Shown here piece after piece: positions 51,275 to 60,446 of a stretch of 64,000 nt of DNA. The stretch is from CAYZJR01 sp964503045 (lineage in GTDB: Bacteria; Cyanobacteriota; Vampirovibrionia; Obscuribacterales; Obscuribacteraceae): positions 76,439-140,438 of the forward strand of contig CAZCZI010000013.1 in NCBI GenBank assembly GCA_964503045.1, written 5' to 3'. The notes beneath the pieces are model-generated. The model ran no database searches. It worked only from the letters and a program-made list of their open reading frames with translations, and was not told where the DNA came from. The number at the start of each line of letters is the position of its first letter. Positions within the stretch are counted from its first letter, which is position 1. The position numbers and the translations under genes were made by a program.

Positions 51275-52738
51275 TCAGAACTGGAAGTAAATGAAAGGAG
51301 AAACACGCCCCGGTGCAAAGCCCAGAATGATCAGAGCCAAGCTGGCATAAACAGTGACCCTCGCTGCAAGCGAGTTGTCGAAAGTTTCAATTACTCGATC
51401 GCGCAACGCGGAAAGCAATTTGGAGTGCCGCAATGTTAGAAACGCCATGTACATGCTCAAAGACACGGGCAACGTAGATTGCACGAATGCATTGACGACG
51501 ACTGCGGAGTGGCCAACCATCACTAATCTGTGAGCCATCGCAAGTGCTTGCGGCATGGTGTCTGCGCGAAACAGTATTCCTGCCATAAAGAGAAACAGTA
51601 CGGTCGACAGTACTCCCGTCCAATGCCAAAGAGGATGAGGACGGAGTTTTGCTAACCAGGGTGTGCGAGTGACAAAGTCCTGCCAGTCTTTCGAAATTAC
51701 CAGGCCCCAGCCGTGGAATGCACCCCAAATCACGTAGTGCCAGGCGGCTCCGTGCCAGAGCCCACCGAGAACCATGGTCAACATGACATTGCGCCGTACC
51801 TTCCAGGCGCCTCCACGCGATCCGCCAAGAGGAATGAAAAGGTAGTCGCGAAGCCATGTCGAGAGCGACATGTGCCAGCGTCTCCAAAAGTCCGTGAGGT
51901 TAGCTGCGATGAAAGGCCAATTGAAATTCTCGGGAACCTTGTATCCAAACAAAAGCGCCGAGCCGCGTCCAATGTCGGTGTAGCCTGAGAAGTCGAAGAA
52001 GATTTGAAAGGTAAATCCGGCCACTGCAACCCACGCATCAAGTGTTCCTAACTGCTCGATGTTGTTGAAACCGCGGTTGACCACATGTCCCATGTTGTCG
52101 CCGAGAACAATTTTCTTGAAGAGACCTTGGAAGATTAGGAACATGCCTTCTTCGAAGTTCTTCGACGAGAAGCGAATCTCTTCCGTGAGCTGATGCATGA
52201 AATCTTGAAAGCGCTTGATCGGACCTGCAATTTGCGATGGAAAGAAGGCCGCAAACAAGGCGAAATCGCGGAAGCCTTTTACAGGTTTGCTGCCACGATA
52301 GACATCGGTAATGTAGTGAATGAACTCAAACGTGAAAAAGGAGATGCCCAACGGAAGCACGATGTTGATGACGGGCGCTTCTATTTTTTCTGCGGAACCT
52401 GCAAAGTGTGATGCAAAGCCAACTGTTTGAAATATGGAGTCGAGAAGGAACGTTGCATATTTAAAGAAGCAGAGGCAACCAAGGTTGAAGACCAATCCTA
52501 ATTGCAGCAACTGCTTGCATTTTTTCGAGTTCGATTGCCAGCGATCGATTGCGAGCCCTAAGTAGTAATTTACGGCTGTGAGCGCCAAGATCAGCAATCC
52601 ATACTGCGGCGCCCAGCTCATATAGAAGAAGTAAGATGCCACCAAAAGTAGTGTCTTTCGGAAGCTCTTGGGAAGAACCCAGTAGAGAGCGAAAACAATC
52701 GGAAGGAAGCAGAGGTAGGAGTAGCTGTTGAATAACAA
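51275..52738 (-). CDS. MBOAT family O-acyltransferase (AlgI-like)
   Basis: This 487-residue polytopic membrane protein has about ten hydrophobic segments. The MBOAT signature is present: 'AGPIKRF' in the first half and the conserved His region GLWHGAAWHYVIWGAFHG in the second. It is the transmembrane acetyl-transfer component of polysaccharide O-acetylation; the actual polymer is not identified. The start is a TTG, with no strong binding site visible. It pairs with the SGNH gene 18 bases downstream. No alginate biosynthesis genes are nearby, so 'algI' is a family resemblance only. Confidence 0.9.
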   Translation of the reverse strand: MLFNSYSYLCFLPIVFALYWVLPKSFRKTLLLVASYFFYMSWAPQYGLLILALTAVNYYLGLAIDRWQSNSKKCKQLLQLGLVFNLGCLCFFKYATFLLDSIFQTVGFASHFAGSAEKIEAPVINIVLPLGISFFTFEFIHYITDVYRGSKPVKGFRDFALFAAFFPSQIAGPIKRFQDFMHQLTEEIRFSSKNFEEGMFLIFQGLFKKIVLGDNMGHVVNRGFNNIEQLGTLDAWVAVAGFTFQIFFDFSGYTDIGRGSALLFGYKVPENFNWPFIAANLTDFWRRWHMSLSTWLRDYLFIPLGGSRGGAWKVRRNVMLTMVLGGLWHGAAWHYVIWGAFHGWGLVISKDWQDFVTRTPWLAKLRPHPLWHWTGVLSTVLFLFMAGILFRADTMPQALAMAHRLVMVGHSAVVVNAFVQSTLPVSLSMYMAFLTLRHSKLLSALRDRVIETFDNSLAARVTVYASLALIILGFAPGRVSPFIYFQF

Positions 52739-53218
52739 TTTTTGATTCCGGTTCGACGACTCGAGTTTCCGCTCAAAGGCTCATCGTGGCTGCCTTTAAC
52801 CTGGAAATCAAGCAACAGCCGATATTAGCATGCAAAGTGCCGGCAAACCTTGCATCTGTCCAATGTGCATCGGTTCAGGCAGCTCTTTTGTTGCTAGCAC
52901 AATTGCGCCATCTATCGCACGCGGCACAATCACGAACTTTTTCGTTTTCAAGCGGTTAAATAAAACCAATTGGAGCAAGCTTAGAGTTGAGATACACACC
53001 GCGGATTGTTTAGGTTTACGCGTAATTTCTAAACTTGATTTCTGAAATATCCAATCACCAAAAACTTAAAAGCGCGTGCCCAACTGAATCTTCAACCAAG
53101 TCTGTAATCACAACTGTGATTCGAGTTGATTGTTAATGGCATGGCTAGCGGTTCTTGGTGACGACCTTGTTTGTCGCACCATACGATAACAACAAGAGTT
53201 TCCTTGAGGAGGAAACCA
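52739..53218. other. 480-base divergent intergenic region, nothing recognised
   Basis: This lies between the MBOAT gene and the plus-strand repeat protein. It presumably contains both promoters. No gene or repeat is evident. Confidence 0.4.
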
Positions 53219-54391
53219 ATGCGATTTAGACTAAACCCAATTTTGATTGTGGAGGTGGCGCTTTTCGTCGCGGTGGCGGTGGGACTCGGTCTTTCGGTCT
53301 CACATCGCGTGCACCGGCAGACACCGAACGCACCTACACTCTCTCCTGTTCGCGAACGAGTTCAACTGATGCCGGTAAGCTCTGGAGAGCTTTGGCGTAA
53401 GACGATCTTCAACGCTGACGGGAGCGTTTCTCAGACGTGGATTGCATATCAAGACGGCCGTCTTGGTGTGTTCCACTACGATGCGCAGGGGCAGCCGACG
53501 CGCTACCTGGCGTATCACAAAGACGGCGATGCTAAGCCGTTCTACGAATGTCGCTTTTCCGCTGGTGGTCGATCGATAGTTTGGTCGTCGCGCGTCGCCG
53601 GCAACGGTGATGTGACAACGGTAGAACAGCTCGCAGATGGAACCACGCATTCCACGACAGTCAACAAGGACGGCGTTCTTGTTAGCGAGACTACGACTCT
53701 TGCTGACGGCACGAGCAAGCAGCGCCAGTTCGAAGCCGACGGCACAACCGTTAAAAGCTCGCAGGTGTTCACGCCCGAGCCTCGTGAGGTCGAGGTGAAC
53801 GATCGCCTGAAGGTCACCATGGCCGGTGCGCGCCTGAAGGAGTGGAGTTATCTCGATTCTATGGGGAACGTGCGCGAGCGTGGCGAGTTTACTTCCGATG
53901 GTGTCGTGTTCACCTTTCTCGACGATGAGGGGCGCATCACGCATCGACAGTACTGGCGCCAGATGGGCGAAGACTGGCAGCAGAAGTTCTACCGGCTCGA
54001 TCGCATAGACGAGTACTACACGTCGAGCAATCACGTGTATCGCCAGATTTTCTTTGGCGCCGACAGCAAGACCGTGATTGAGTCGCGGCTGTTTAGATGG
54101 GATGGAACCGCCATGGAAGTGCGCTACTATGACGAAAAGGGGCTTGCTTTGCGAGTCGATTTCTATGACTACGACGGCAAGTTCGATTACACCCGGCCTC
54201 AGCCGACCTGGTATACCGGCAGCGAGTGGGTCTACGACTCGCTGCTCGTAGAGCCAGGCAAGAAGGATGCCGGATCGAGTTCGGATTCCGGTTCGATCTA
54301 TCGGCTGCGGGGAAGGGCTTTCGCAAGCGAGCCTACCGGCGATGATGCCAAGTCAATCGACCCCATCTTTAGTCCCGAGCCGAGCAAGTAA
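53219..54391 (+). CDS. membrane-anchored repeat protein (YwqK/MORN-like repeats)
   Basis: This 390-residue protein has an N-terminal signal anchor (about 7-27). The rest consists of repeats with patterns such as 'ADG-x-x-x-[TQ]' and 'FDxDG/YDxDG', as in toxin-antitoxin YwqK-type repeat proteins. One region (about 255-310: 'WQQKFYRLDRIDEYYTSSN...GADSKTVIESRLF') is related to the C-terminal half of the secreted protein at 26568-27128. AGGAGG lies before the ATG at 53219. The function is unknown. The isoaspartyl peptidase gene follows by 63 bases on the same strand. Confidence 0.65.
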   Translation: MRFRLNPILIVEVALFVAVAVGLGLSVSHRVHRQTPNAPTLSPVRERVQLMPVSSGELWRKTIFNADGSVSQTWIAYQDGRLGVFHYDAQGQPTRYLAYHKDGDAKPFYECRFSAGGRSIVWSSRVAGNGDVTTVEQLADGTTHSTTVNKDGVLVSETTTLADGTSKQRQFEADGTTVKSSQVFTPEPREVEVNDRLKVTMAGARLKEWSYLDSMGNVRERGEFTSDGVVFTFLDDEGRITHRQYWRQMGEDWQQKFYRLDRIDEYYTSSNHVYRQIFFGADSKTVIESRLFRWDGTAMEVRYYDEKGLALRVDFYDYDGKFDYTRPQPTWYTGSEWVYDSLLVEPGKKDAGSSSDSGSIYRLRGRAFASEPTGDDAKSIDPIFSPEPSK

Positions 54392-54454
54392 ACTAGTCGC
54401 AAACGAAACAGCAGCGCAGGTCGGAGATCTGCTTCTGTTCGAGCAGGAACTAAC

Positions 54455-55465
54455 ATGGCAAGAAAACTCAAAGACGTAGGAAGCGGTGCCGTCCTGGTAA
54501 TCCATGGTGGCGCCGGTGTTATCAATCGTTCGAACATGACTCCCGGTCGCGACAGACAATACCGCGAGCGCCTGGAGCGTGCACTCAAGGTGGGATACCG
54601 AGTACTTCGAAATGGCGGCTCCAGTCTCGATGCCGTAACCGCTGCCATCAAAATCATGGAGAACTCCCCGCTGTTCAATGCCGGCAAAGGCTCGGTGTTC
54701 ACTCGTGACGGGCGTATCGAGCTGGATGCGGCAGTAATGGACGGCGCCACCAAACGAGCTGGCGCCGTCACCGGATTGACCTGCGTGAAGAACCCAATAA
54801 CCGCTGCCAGAGCGGTGATGGAACGCTCGGGTCACGTGCTGCTCATGTCGCGCGGGGCAGACCAATTCGTGAAGTCGGTGGCGAAAGAGGCCGGACTCGC
54901 ATTGGTTGACCCGTCTTACTTTTGGACAAAGAGGCGGCGCCAGCAGTTGGAGAAGTTCAAGCAGAAAGAACGCACCAACTCGAAGAAGAGGGCAGGCAAA
55001 GGCCGTCAAGATCAAGCCGGCGACCCGAAGCTGTTGTCGGACAAAGTGCGCAAGTACGGTACCGTCGGCGCGGTCGCCGTCGACCTTTACGGCAATCTGG
55101 CAGCTGCCACCTCGACTGGTGGAATCACCGGCAAGCGCTTCGGCCGTGTCGGCGACACTCCAATCATTGGAGCCGGAACCTACGCGGATAACGTTTCATG
55201 TGCGGTGTCCGCTACCGGACAGGGCGAGTTTTTCATGCGTCACGTGGTTGGCCATGAAATCTCGAGCCGAGTCCGCTTTCTGGGCAACTCGGTCGGCGAG
55301 GCGGCATCTGCCGTGATTGGTGATATCGGTGACGACGGGGGTGATGGTGGAGTGATTGTGCTGGACTGCAAAGGCAATTACGCCATGACCTTCAATAGCG
55401 AAGGAATGTTTCGTGGCGTCATCACCGCCGGCGGTGACATCCGCATTGGCATCTATCGCGATTGA
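54455..55465 (+). CDS. isoaspartyl peptidase / L-asparaginase (Ntn hydrolase family)
   Basis: This is a 336-residue type-2 asparaginase-like enzyme. It shows 'VIHGGAGVI' (15-23), 'NAGKGSVF' and the catalytic-Thr region 'KYGTVGAVAVD', where the Thr becomes the N-terminus of the beta chain after self-cleavage. 'ATSTGG' and 'TGQGE' follow. These enzymes hydrolyse isoaspartyl dipeptides and asparagine. The long Lys/Arg-rich linker before the cleavage site (about 155-200) is larger than usual. A good terminator follows at 55498-55554. Confidence 0.9.
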   Translation: MARKLKDVGSGAVLVIHGGAGVINRSNMTPGRDRQYRERLERALKVGYRVLRNGGSSLDAVTAAIKIMENSPLFNAGKGSVFTRDGRIELDAAVMDGATKRAGAVTGLTCVKNPITAARAVMERSGHVLLMSRGADQFVKSVAKEAGLALVDPSYFWTKRRRQQLEKFKQKERTNSKKRAGKGRQDQAGDPKLLSDKVRKYGTVGAVAVDLYGNLAAATSTGGITGKRFGRVGDTPIIGAGTYADNVSCAVSATGQGEFFMRHVVGHEISSRVRFLGNSVGEAASAVIGDIGDDGGDGGVIVLDCKGNYAMTFNSEGMFRGVITAGGDIRIGIYRD

Positions 55466-55497
55466 TTAGTGCGTGATTTCCGCTGACTTCTGAAAAT

Positions 55498-55554
55498 GGA
55501 GAGCTGGTCTCGACTTTTACGTTGAGACCAGTTCTCCATATTTCGTTTTTGTTG
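55498..55554 (+). terminator. intrinsic terminator of the isoaspartyl peptidase gene
   Basis: GGAGAGCTGGTCTC pairs with GAGACCAGTTCTCC, with a loop of about 12 bases, followed by ATATTTCGTTTTT. It lies about 35 bases after the stop. The remainder to 55794 holds no gene. Confidence 0.85.
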
Positions 55555-55794
55555 ATAATACTAAAACACATAGTATACAAATCGACTGTGCTGAAATTCA
55601 CCGAAGGCACCATATTCAGTGTCACTACTCGGGTCAGTCGAGATGCGCTTGGTCGCATCATAAATACCGTGGAATTTGTGCCTGCCTAATCCAAGTTGTC
55701 ACACTTTTACCTGTTTATTTCACGTAGTCTATGGGATTAATTACTAAAGCAGGAATCTCCTTCTTTGTCTTACCAATAAAGGAAATCATCCGGG

Positions 55795-58020
55795 ATGAAA
55801 ACTAATAGATATCAATTTTTAGTGCCTAATTTTAGTGGCAAGGCGGGCGGGGTTGGTATCAGATCCATGCGTGGCAACACGCTAATTCTCATTCTTGCCG
55901 TCACCGTCGGCATTGTAATGACTTTGCTTTTATTTGCCTTGGCTTACACCAGGTTGCTCGGGACACATCAAGAACAAAAGACAGCCATTGAAGCCGCATC
56001 GCTGGCTGCAGCTCGTGAAATGAGCAAGATAGTGGTTTTCGATCCGACTTGCGGCTATGTTTCATTATCCGACTCTGCTCCCAATGGAGCGGGCACCATG
56101 CCTCAATCCGGTTTGAGCGACCAGTATCCTGTTCCGGTCAAAGGCATCAACACCATGATCGGAACAGCCAGACTCGGCCTCATCATCGCCGACAAAATTG
56201 CGCAGCACGCGCCGCCTGCAGGATGCGCCGCATACGACATGAGCGATATGGAACAGCTCGCTCTGCTCGATCTCAACAATGCATTGAAAGCCTGGGATCC
56301 TGCAATTGGTGGAGGCTCCGGCAACGGACTGCGGCAGGTTCTCGAAGCATCATTGACGCCTTCGGGAAGCCCGCAAGCACTCGATATTCAAGGCGTTCAA
56401 GTCAAGCCGTATGACATGGCTCTATTGGCATATAACCAGAACGATATCCGCATGAATGGTGAATCTTCATACGTCTCGGGATCTCTGCAGCTGACGCTCG
56501 GCTGCATTCAAGGTGGTGCTGCAACCAACATTCCGGTTCCACGTGAAACAGGCGCCGCCACTGTTGCCACCTGCCCGGCGGCAGCACGCGTCTCATCGAG
56601 CGTGATTCCTGGTTTCGTGTACATGTCTTACACCAGTGTCCCTTACACTACTGCAGCGGGAAATACTGGCAATTACGTCTTCGGAGGAATCGGCGATAGC
56701 GTTCGCCTAATGGACCACAAGAAGTGGGTTGCCACAGTTGCCGGACTGCCATATCAGATTCCTACCATCGTTAGGGCAGAAGCCGATCAGTTGATCAAGG
56801 ACATGCACAACTCAACCCCCAAGCCGATACACGCTGCTGCATGTGCGCAACCTGCCAGCGTCTACGATCCTAAACCGAAACCGGGTGCTCTCTCCATCAG
56901 CTTTCCTGATGGTCAGCCTGCAGGAATTACGATGCCTGGTCACTTGCTTGCGCATCCGCAAATGATCGACAACACAAACGATGCAGACTGCTTGACTGCA
57001 ACGAACGGCGACTACCCGAGCGATGCTCCCACGTCTTCTCTGTCTCAATCCAACCATCCATTGGACGGTGTCGGCACTGTCAACATGCGTCCAATCGGAA
57101 AAGTATGGCAAGTCGCGTTGTTTGATTGGATTCGCCGAGCCGGCGTCAAAGCTGATGTTCAGGCGGTTGTTGCAATGCAAGACAGAGTGTTGTCTGCGCC
57201 GAGCCCCACATCTGTTTCGTGGAACCCTATGACGGTCGCAGGCCCGCCGCCGACAACGCCAGTGTCATTGGGACCCATTGCTGCCGGGCGTATTCACATA
57301 TTCCGATTCGACAATGATGGTTGGATCAGCTACGAAGGCAAGGCTCACAAACCTTGGCCATTGCCGGTTCTTGCGGACTCTCAGTTTTATGCTGAGTCGC
57401 TTGATGCTCTTAACTCCACTCCAGTTTTCGACTTCCCGCCGGGTGGAACAACACCCGTGGCCAGCATCACCGCCGTTATTTTGAATGACAAAGGACACGG
57501 TAAAGGGAAGGGACAACAAGACACCGTCAGTGATAGCTTCAACTTCACCAATTTATGGGACATCTATGTCCGTGACGAGGTGCGCAACCCGGCAACCGGA
57601 AAACACTCCGGGGAGCCGCTCGATAACACTCAGGTGGCGATGATTCGGCCGGCTAAAAATTGGAATGAACGTTCGAAATCAGTGCAAATAGCCATGAATG
57701 GTGATGAAGGAACCTATCCAATCGCTAGCCTTGGAGCCGGCAGTGGTGCTAAAAAAGGACCCAAAAACGGTGGTGCCATCCCGATTTTGACAGTGCAATC
57801 AGACTTCTCTGAGACCATGGTCACCTTGCTCAACTATCCTAAAACCACTGTGTTCACGCAATTTGACAGCTCTGGTACTGGAGCTGCTGTTGTTCGCCCG
57901 ACGTACAAAGCAAATGGAACCGCATGCGACATCCGCTTCCGGCGCCAGGTAAACGTTGGTGCGCTTGCCCAGGTACTCGGCTTTGAAATTGGCTATGTAG
58001 GAGACGGCGTAGGCCCATAG
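55795..58020 (+). CDS. TadG-like pilus-assembly/pseudopilin-associated protein
   Basis: At 741 residues this is long for the family. The N-terminus carries the TadG/TadE-type membrane segment: 'RGNTLILILAVTVGIVMTLLLFALAYTRLL' (about 26-55), followed by a helix 'QKTAIEAASLAAAREM' (about 61-76) as in Tad minor pilin-like proteins. The long C-terminal part (80-741) is beta-rich, with many Gly/Pro segments and a few Cys, and I recognise no domain in it. It is probably a secreted or surface-displayed structural protein of a Tad-like machine. No other tad genes are visible here. Confidence 0.65.
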   Translation: MKTNRYQFLVPNFSGKAGGVGIRSMRGNTLILILAVTVGIVMTLLLFALAYTRLLGTHQEQKTAIEAASLAAAREMSKIVVFDPTCGYVSLSDSAPNGAGTMPQSGLSDQYPVPVKGINTMIGTARLGLIIADKIAQHAPPAGCAAYDMSDMEQLALLDLNNALKAWDPAIGGGSGNGLRQVLEASLTPSGSPQALDIQGVQVKPYDMALLAYNQNDIRMNGESSYVSGSLQLTLGCIQGGAATNIPVPRETGAATVATCPAAARVSSSVIPGFVYMSYTSVPYTTAAGNTGNYVFGGIGDSVRLMDHKKWVATVAGLPYQIPTIVRAEADQLIKDMHNSTPKPIHAAACAQPASVYDPKPKPGALSISFPDGQPAGITMPGHLLAHPQMIDNTNDADCLTATNGDYPSDAPTSSLSQSNHPLDGVGTVNMRPIGKVWQVALFDWIRRAGVKADVQAVVAMQDRVLSAPSPTSVSWNPMTVAGPPPTTPVSLGPIAAGRIHIFRFDNDGWISYEGKAHKPWPLPVLADSQFYAESLDALNSTPVFDFPPGGTTPVASITAVILNDKGHGKGKGQQDTVSDSFNFTNLWDIYVRDEVRNPATGKHSGEPLDNTQVAMIRPAKNWNERSKSVQIAMNGDEGTYPIASLGAGSGAKKGPKNGGAIPILTVQSDFSETMVTLLNYPKTTVFTQFDSSGTGAAVVRPTYKANGTACDIRFRRQVNVGALAQVLGFEIGYVGDGVGP

Positions 58021-58271
58021 CGAGAGTAGGCCCGAGAAGGTGTAGCTCCGCAGCGCAATGGAATCAACGAACTCCGCTATAAAAGCGGCGCAGTCTAGCG
58101 CTACTTGAAGAAGCCATTCGTTTGCCTCGGCCGCATCACGCGTATTTCAAGCGAAATTTCGCGCATTTTGCTAAATTTTGTATGTCTCGATGGCGTCACG
58201 CGGTATCACGCTACGCAACAGTTTCCAATCGGGTACGTAGCTTTCAGCGAAGGTGTTTGGAGGATGAAAAG

Positions 58272-59585
58272 GTGCACAAGAAGGCAAACATTCTAGGAAT
58301 TACATTGGCCGTCAGTTTGGCAGGCCAAATGGCGATTAATCCGGCAAACGCAGCTGTGACGCCCGGACAGCTCGAAGCCAGCATCAAGAAGGCAAACATC
58401 CTAGCAGAAGGCATCGGTGTAAAAGCCGAGGTGAAAAACGAATTGGCGCGTATTTCTACCTTCAGAAACCGGAAAGCAAACGATGACGACAGTAAAATCG
58501 AAGCAGTCTTAATCGCCAAGACAATCATTGATTCCGCGCCGGAAATCACCAGAGTGATGGTCTATTTTTACAACAGCTCCGATAGAACTCGATACAAAGA
58601 AGTTGATGTCACCGCTGGTGATGTCAAGGCATTCGGATCTGGTCAAGTCGGACAAAAAGAGTTGCTTTCATCGATCACAATTAAAGAGGGCGCCAACTAT
58701 GACGCCAGCCAAGTCGCCGGTTTGATTGAATCGGCGAAAATGACGGGTTCAAGTGGTGGAATCTCTGTTGCGGTCAACGGCACCGATGCTGACGTAAGCG
58801 CCTATCTCGAGTCTGAAAATGAACGAGACTGCAGACTTGAAGCTCTTCGGCTTGCAGAGAATACTCTATCAGCACAGCCAGGCGTGCAGCGCGTCAAAGT
58901 GATGTTCTTTAGTCAGGCGCCAGACCAAAAGGGAATATACCGTCAGATTGTTTTTGACGCTAACTCGATTCGCACGCTCTACAAGGGACTTGATGCTCTT
59001 CTCAATCCGGTTCAGGTGACCGTTGCGAAAATGGGTGCCGGTTCCGCTGATCTCGTCGCTGTAGCAGGACCACTTCAAGCGGAACGACAAGGTGTGTTGG
59101 AAAGGCTCAAAGAACTTGAGAAGAAAGGTGTTGGTATTGCCGCATATCTCAATGCTTTCAAAGATATGGAATCGAAAGTTGCAGCGGGGGATGAGGCCGC
59201 AATTCAAGCCGAGTTAAAGAGAGTATCGGGTTATGTAGACGAGGCGGAGAAGAAGTACAAGGCGGCCAAAGATAAGCAGCCAACCGCTACAGCATCGGCT
59301 GCGGCAGGTCCGAGCCCGGCTGAAGGTAATCCAAAGTACGTTCAAGTTCTCTGGTATTTCTCCCAGGTGTTGCGTGAAGCCGGCAGAGATAGTGAAGCCA
59401 AGCAGTTCGAGGCTAGAGCGCAAGCCGTTTTGGCGAGGCATCCAGAAGTTCGGCAGCAAAGGCCGCCAAAACTCACTGGACACCTAATCGGTCGCGGTAG
59501 CCCGATTCGACCAAATGAAGTGCTGCTAGATCCTCAAGGGCGCTTGGCTGAAGCCGAGGCCGCCCTGATGGGAGCGCCGCGATAA
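58272..59585 (+). CDS. exported protein with coiled-coil C-terminus, unknown family
   Basis: This 437-residue protein has a signal peptide (1-27, cleavage after ANA). A repeated pattern follows in two halves (about 40-110 and 160-245), each with a 'E-[AS]-x-x-[IV]-A-x-x-[IL]-[IL]-x-[SA]-x-P-x-[IV]-x-R-V-x-V-x-F' segment, suggesting a duplicated domain. A charged coiled-coil region (about 290-345) and a helical tail complete it. GTG 58272 has GGAGG 8 bases upstream; the frame is open further upstream without a site. It may function with the TadG-like gene ahead of it. Confidence 0.65.
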   Translation: MHKKANILGITLAVSLAGQMAINPANAAVTPGQLEASIKKANILAEGIGVKAEVKNELARISTFRNRKANDDDSKIEAVLIAKTIIDSAPEITRVMVYFYNSSDRTRYKEVDVTAGDVKAFGSGQVGQKELLSSITIKEGANYDASQVAGLIESAKMTGSSGGISVAVNGTDADVSAYLESENERDCRLEALRLAENTLSAQPGVQRVKVMFFSQAPDQKGIYRQIVFDANSIRTLYKGLDALLNPVQVTVAKMGAGSADLVAVAGPLQAERQGVLERLKELEKKGVGIAAYLNAFKDMESKVAAGDEAAIQAELKRVSGYVDEAEKKYKAAKDKQPTATASAAAGPSPAEGNPKYVQVLWYFSQVLREAGRDSEAKQFEARAQAVLARHPEVRQQRPPKLTGHLIGRGSPIRPNEVLLDPQGRLAEAEAALMGAPR

Positions 59586-59608
59586 AAGGCGACCGAGCCT
59601 AAATATAG

Positions 59609-59652
59609 AAAGGGTGGTTTGCTGTAAATATTGGCAAACCACCTTTCCTTTC
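59609..59652 (+). terminator. intrinsic terminator between convergent genes
   Basis: AAAGGGTGGTTTGC pairs with GCAAACCACCTTT, with a loop of about 10 bases, followed by CCTTTCT. It lies about 25 bases after the stop of the upstream gene. Confidence 0.75.
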
Positions 59653-59661
59653 TGGCATTGA

Positions 59662-59702
59662 GGAGTTTTGTTTGATTTTCCCGGGAAAATCAAACAAACT
59701 CC
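59662..59702. repeat. dispersed palindrome copy 8 (GTTTGA-type, longest arms)
   Basis: GGAGTTTTGTTTGATTTTCC followed by CGGGAAAATCAAACAAACTCC form arms of about 20 bases, with one bulged base and a CCCGGG centre. It lies just after the terminator, between convergent genes. Confidence 0.85.
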
Positions 59703-59760
59703 CAAGACCCAAATAACAAAAGCCTTCACAGAATTGTGATGCGCCCATGACAACGACCGT

Positions 59761-60435
59761 CTATTTCAAGCGTTGTGGTGCATTTAAGTGGTCTTGGTCA
59801 AATGATTTTTGAACGAGTTCTTGTGCAACCTGTTTCTCTTCCGGCACTAAATCACAAAGATGGTCGTACGCTTCAGAGACGCGGTTGGCAACTTCGAGAG
59901 TTTCCTTTTGATAGCGCTCATGCAGGTCTTCCATAGCCAAATCCAGTGCCTGTTTGCATGCGTCGTTCAGGTTGTCTCCTTGACCCATGAAGGTTTTTCC
60001 GATTATTTCATCCGCCGCCAGGCGTGCGGATTTTTCTGCATCGTCATATACGCGTTTGCAAATCTGAACATGACCATTTTCGTGATCAATGACCGACGGA
60101 CGGGCGTCCTTTTCTGCCCATATGACGATCGGCAACGATAATTTGAGATTCACTCTGATAATCTTGAGTTGCACTTTCGCGTACCCTGGTGAAACATCTT
60201 TCGATTCGACATGAAATCCTAAATCAGACTCGCAGGCAAAAACCCAGTCTGTGTGCGCTTCTCTTCCCTCCTCTTTTATAAGTTTTTCGATTTGCGCCTT
60301 GTCTAAATTCTTTCGTTCGATAGACACCGGCTTACGATCGATGTTTACGGAAAGCGGTGTGCATCCTGGCAATAGACAGAATGCAATGCACGCCGCACTC
60401 ACGAGTTTACGCGATCGTGATAGTGCGCGATTCAT
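59761..60435 (-). CDS. lipoprotein with HExxH motif, DUF922-like
   Basis: This 224-residue protein has lipobox LLPGC (Cys25). The motif DHENGHVQICKRVY (117-130) contains HENGH at 118-122, the zinc-peptidase HExxH, placed as in the secreted protease-like DUF922 family. It follows the matrixin gene by 11 bases on the same strand, so the two exported putative proteases are co-expressed. The start at 60435 is chosen for its lipoprotein signal and a GGTGGAA site. Activity is inferred from the motif only. Confidence 0.7.
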   Translation of the reverse strand: MNRALSRSRKLVSAACIAFCLLPGCTPLSVNIDRKPVSIERKNLDKAQIEKLIKEEGREAHTDWVFACESDLGFHVESKDVSPGYAKVQLKIIRVNLKLSLPIVIWAEKDARPSVIDHENGHVQICKRVYDDAEKSARLAADEIIGKTFMGQGDNLNDACKQALDLAMEDLHERYQKETLEVANRVSEAYDHLCDLVPEEKQVAQELVQKSFDQDHLNAPQRLK

Positions 60436-60446
60436 TGATGTTCCAC

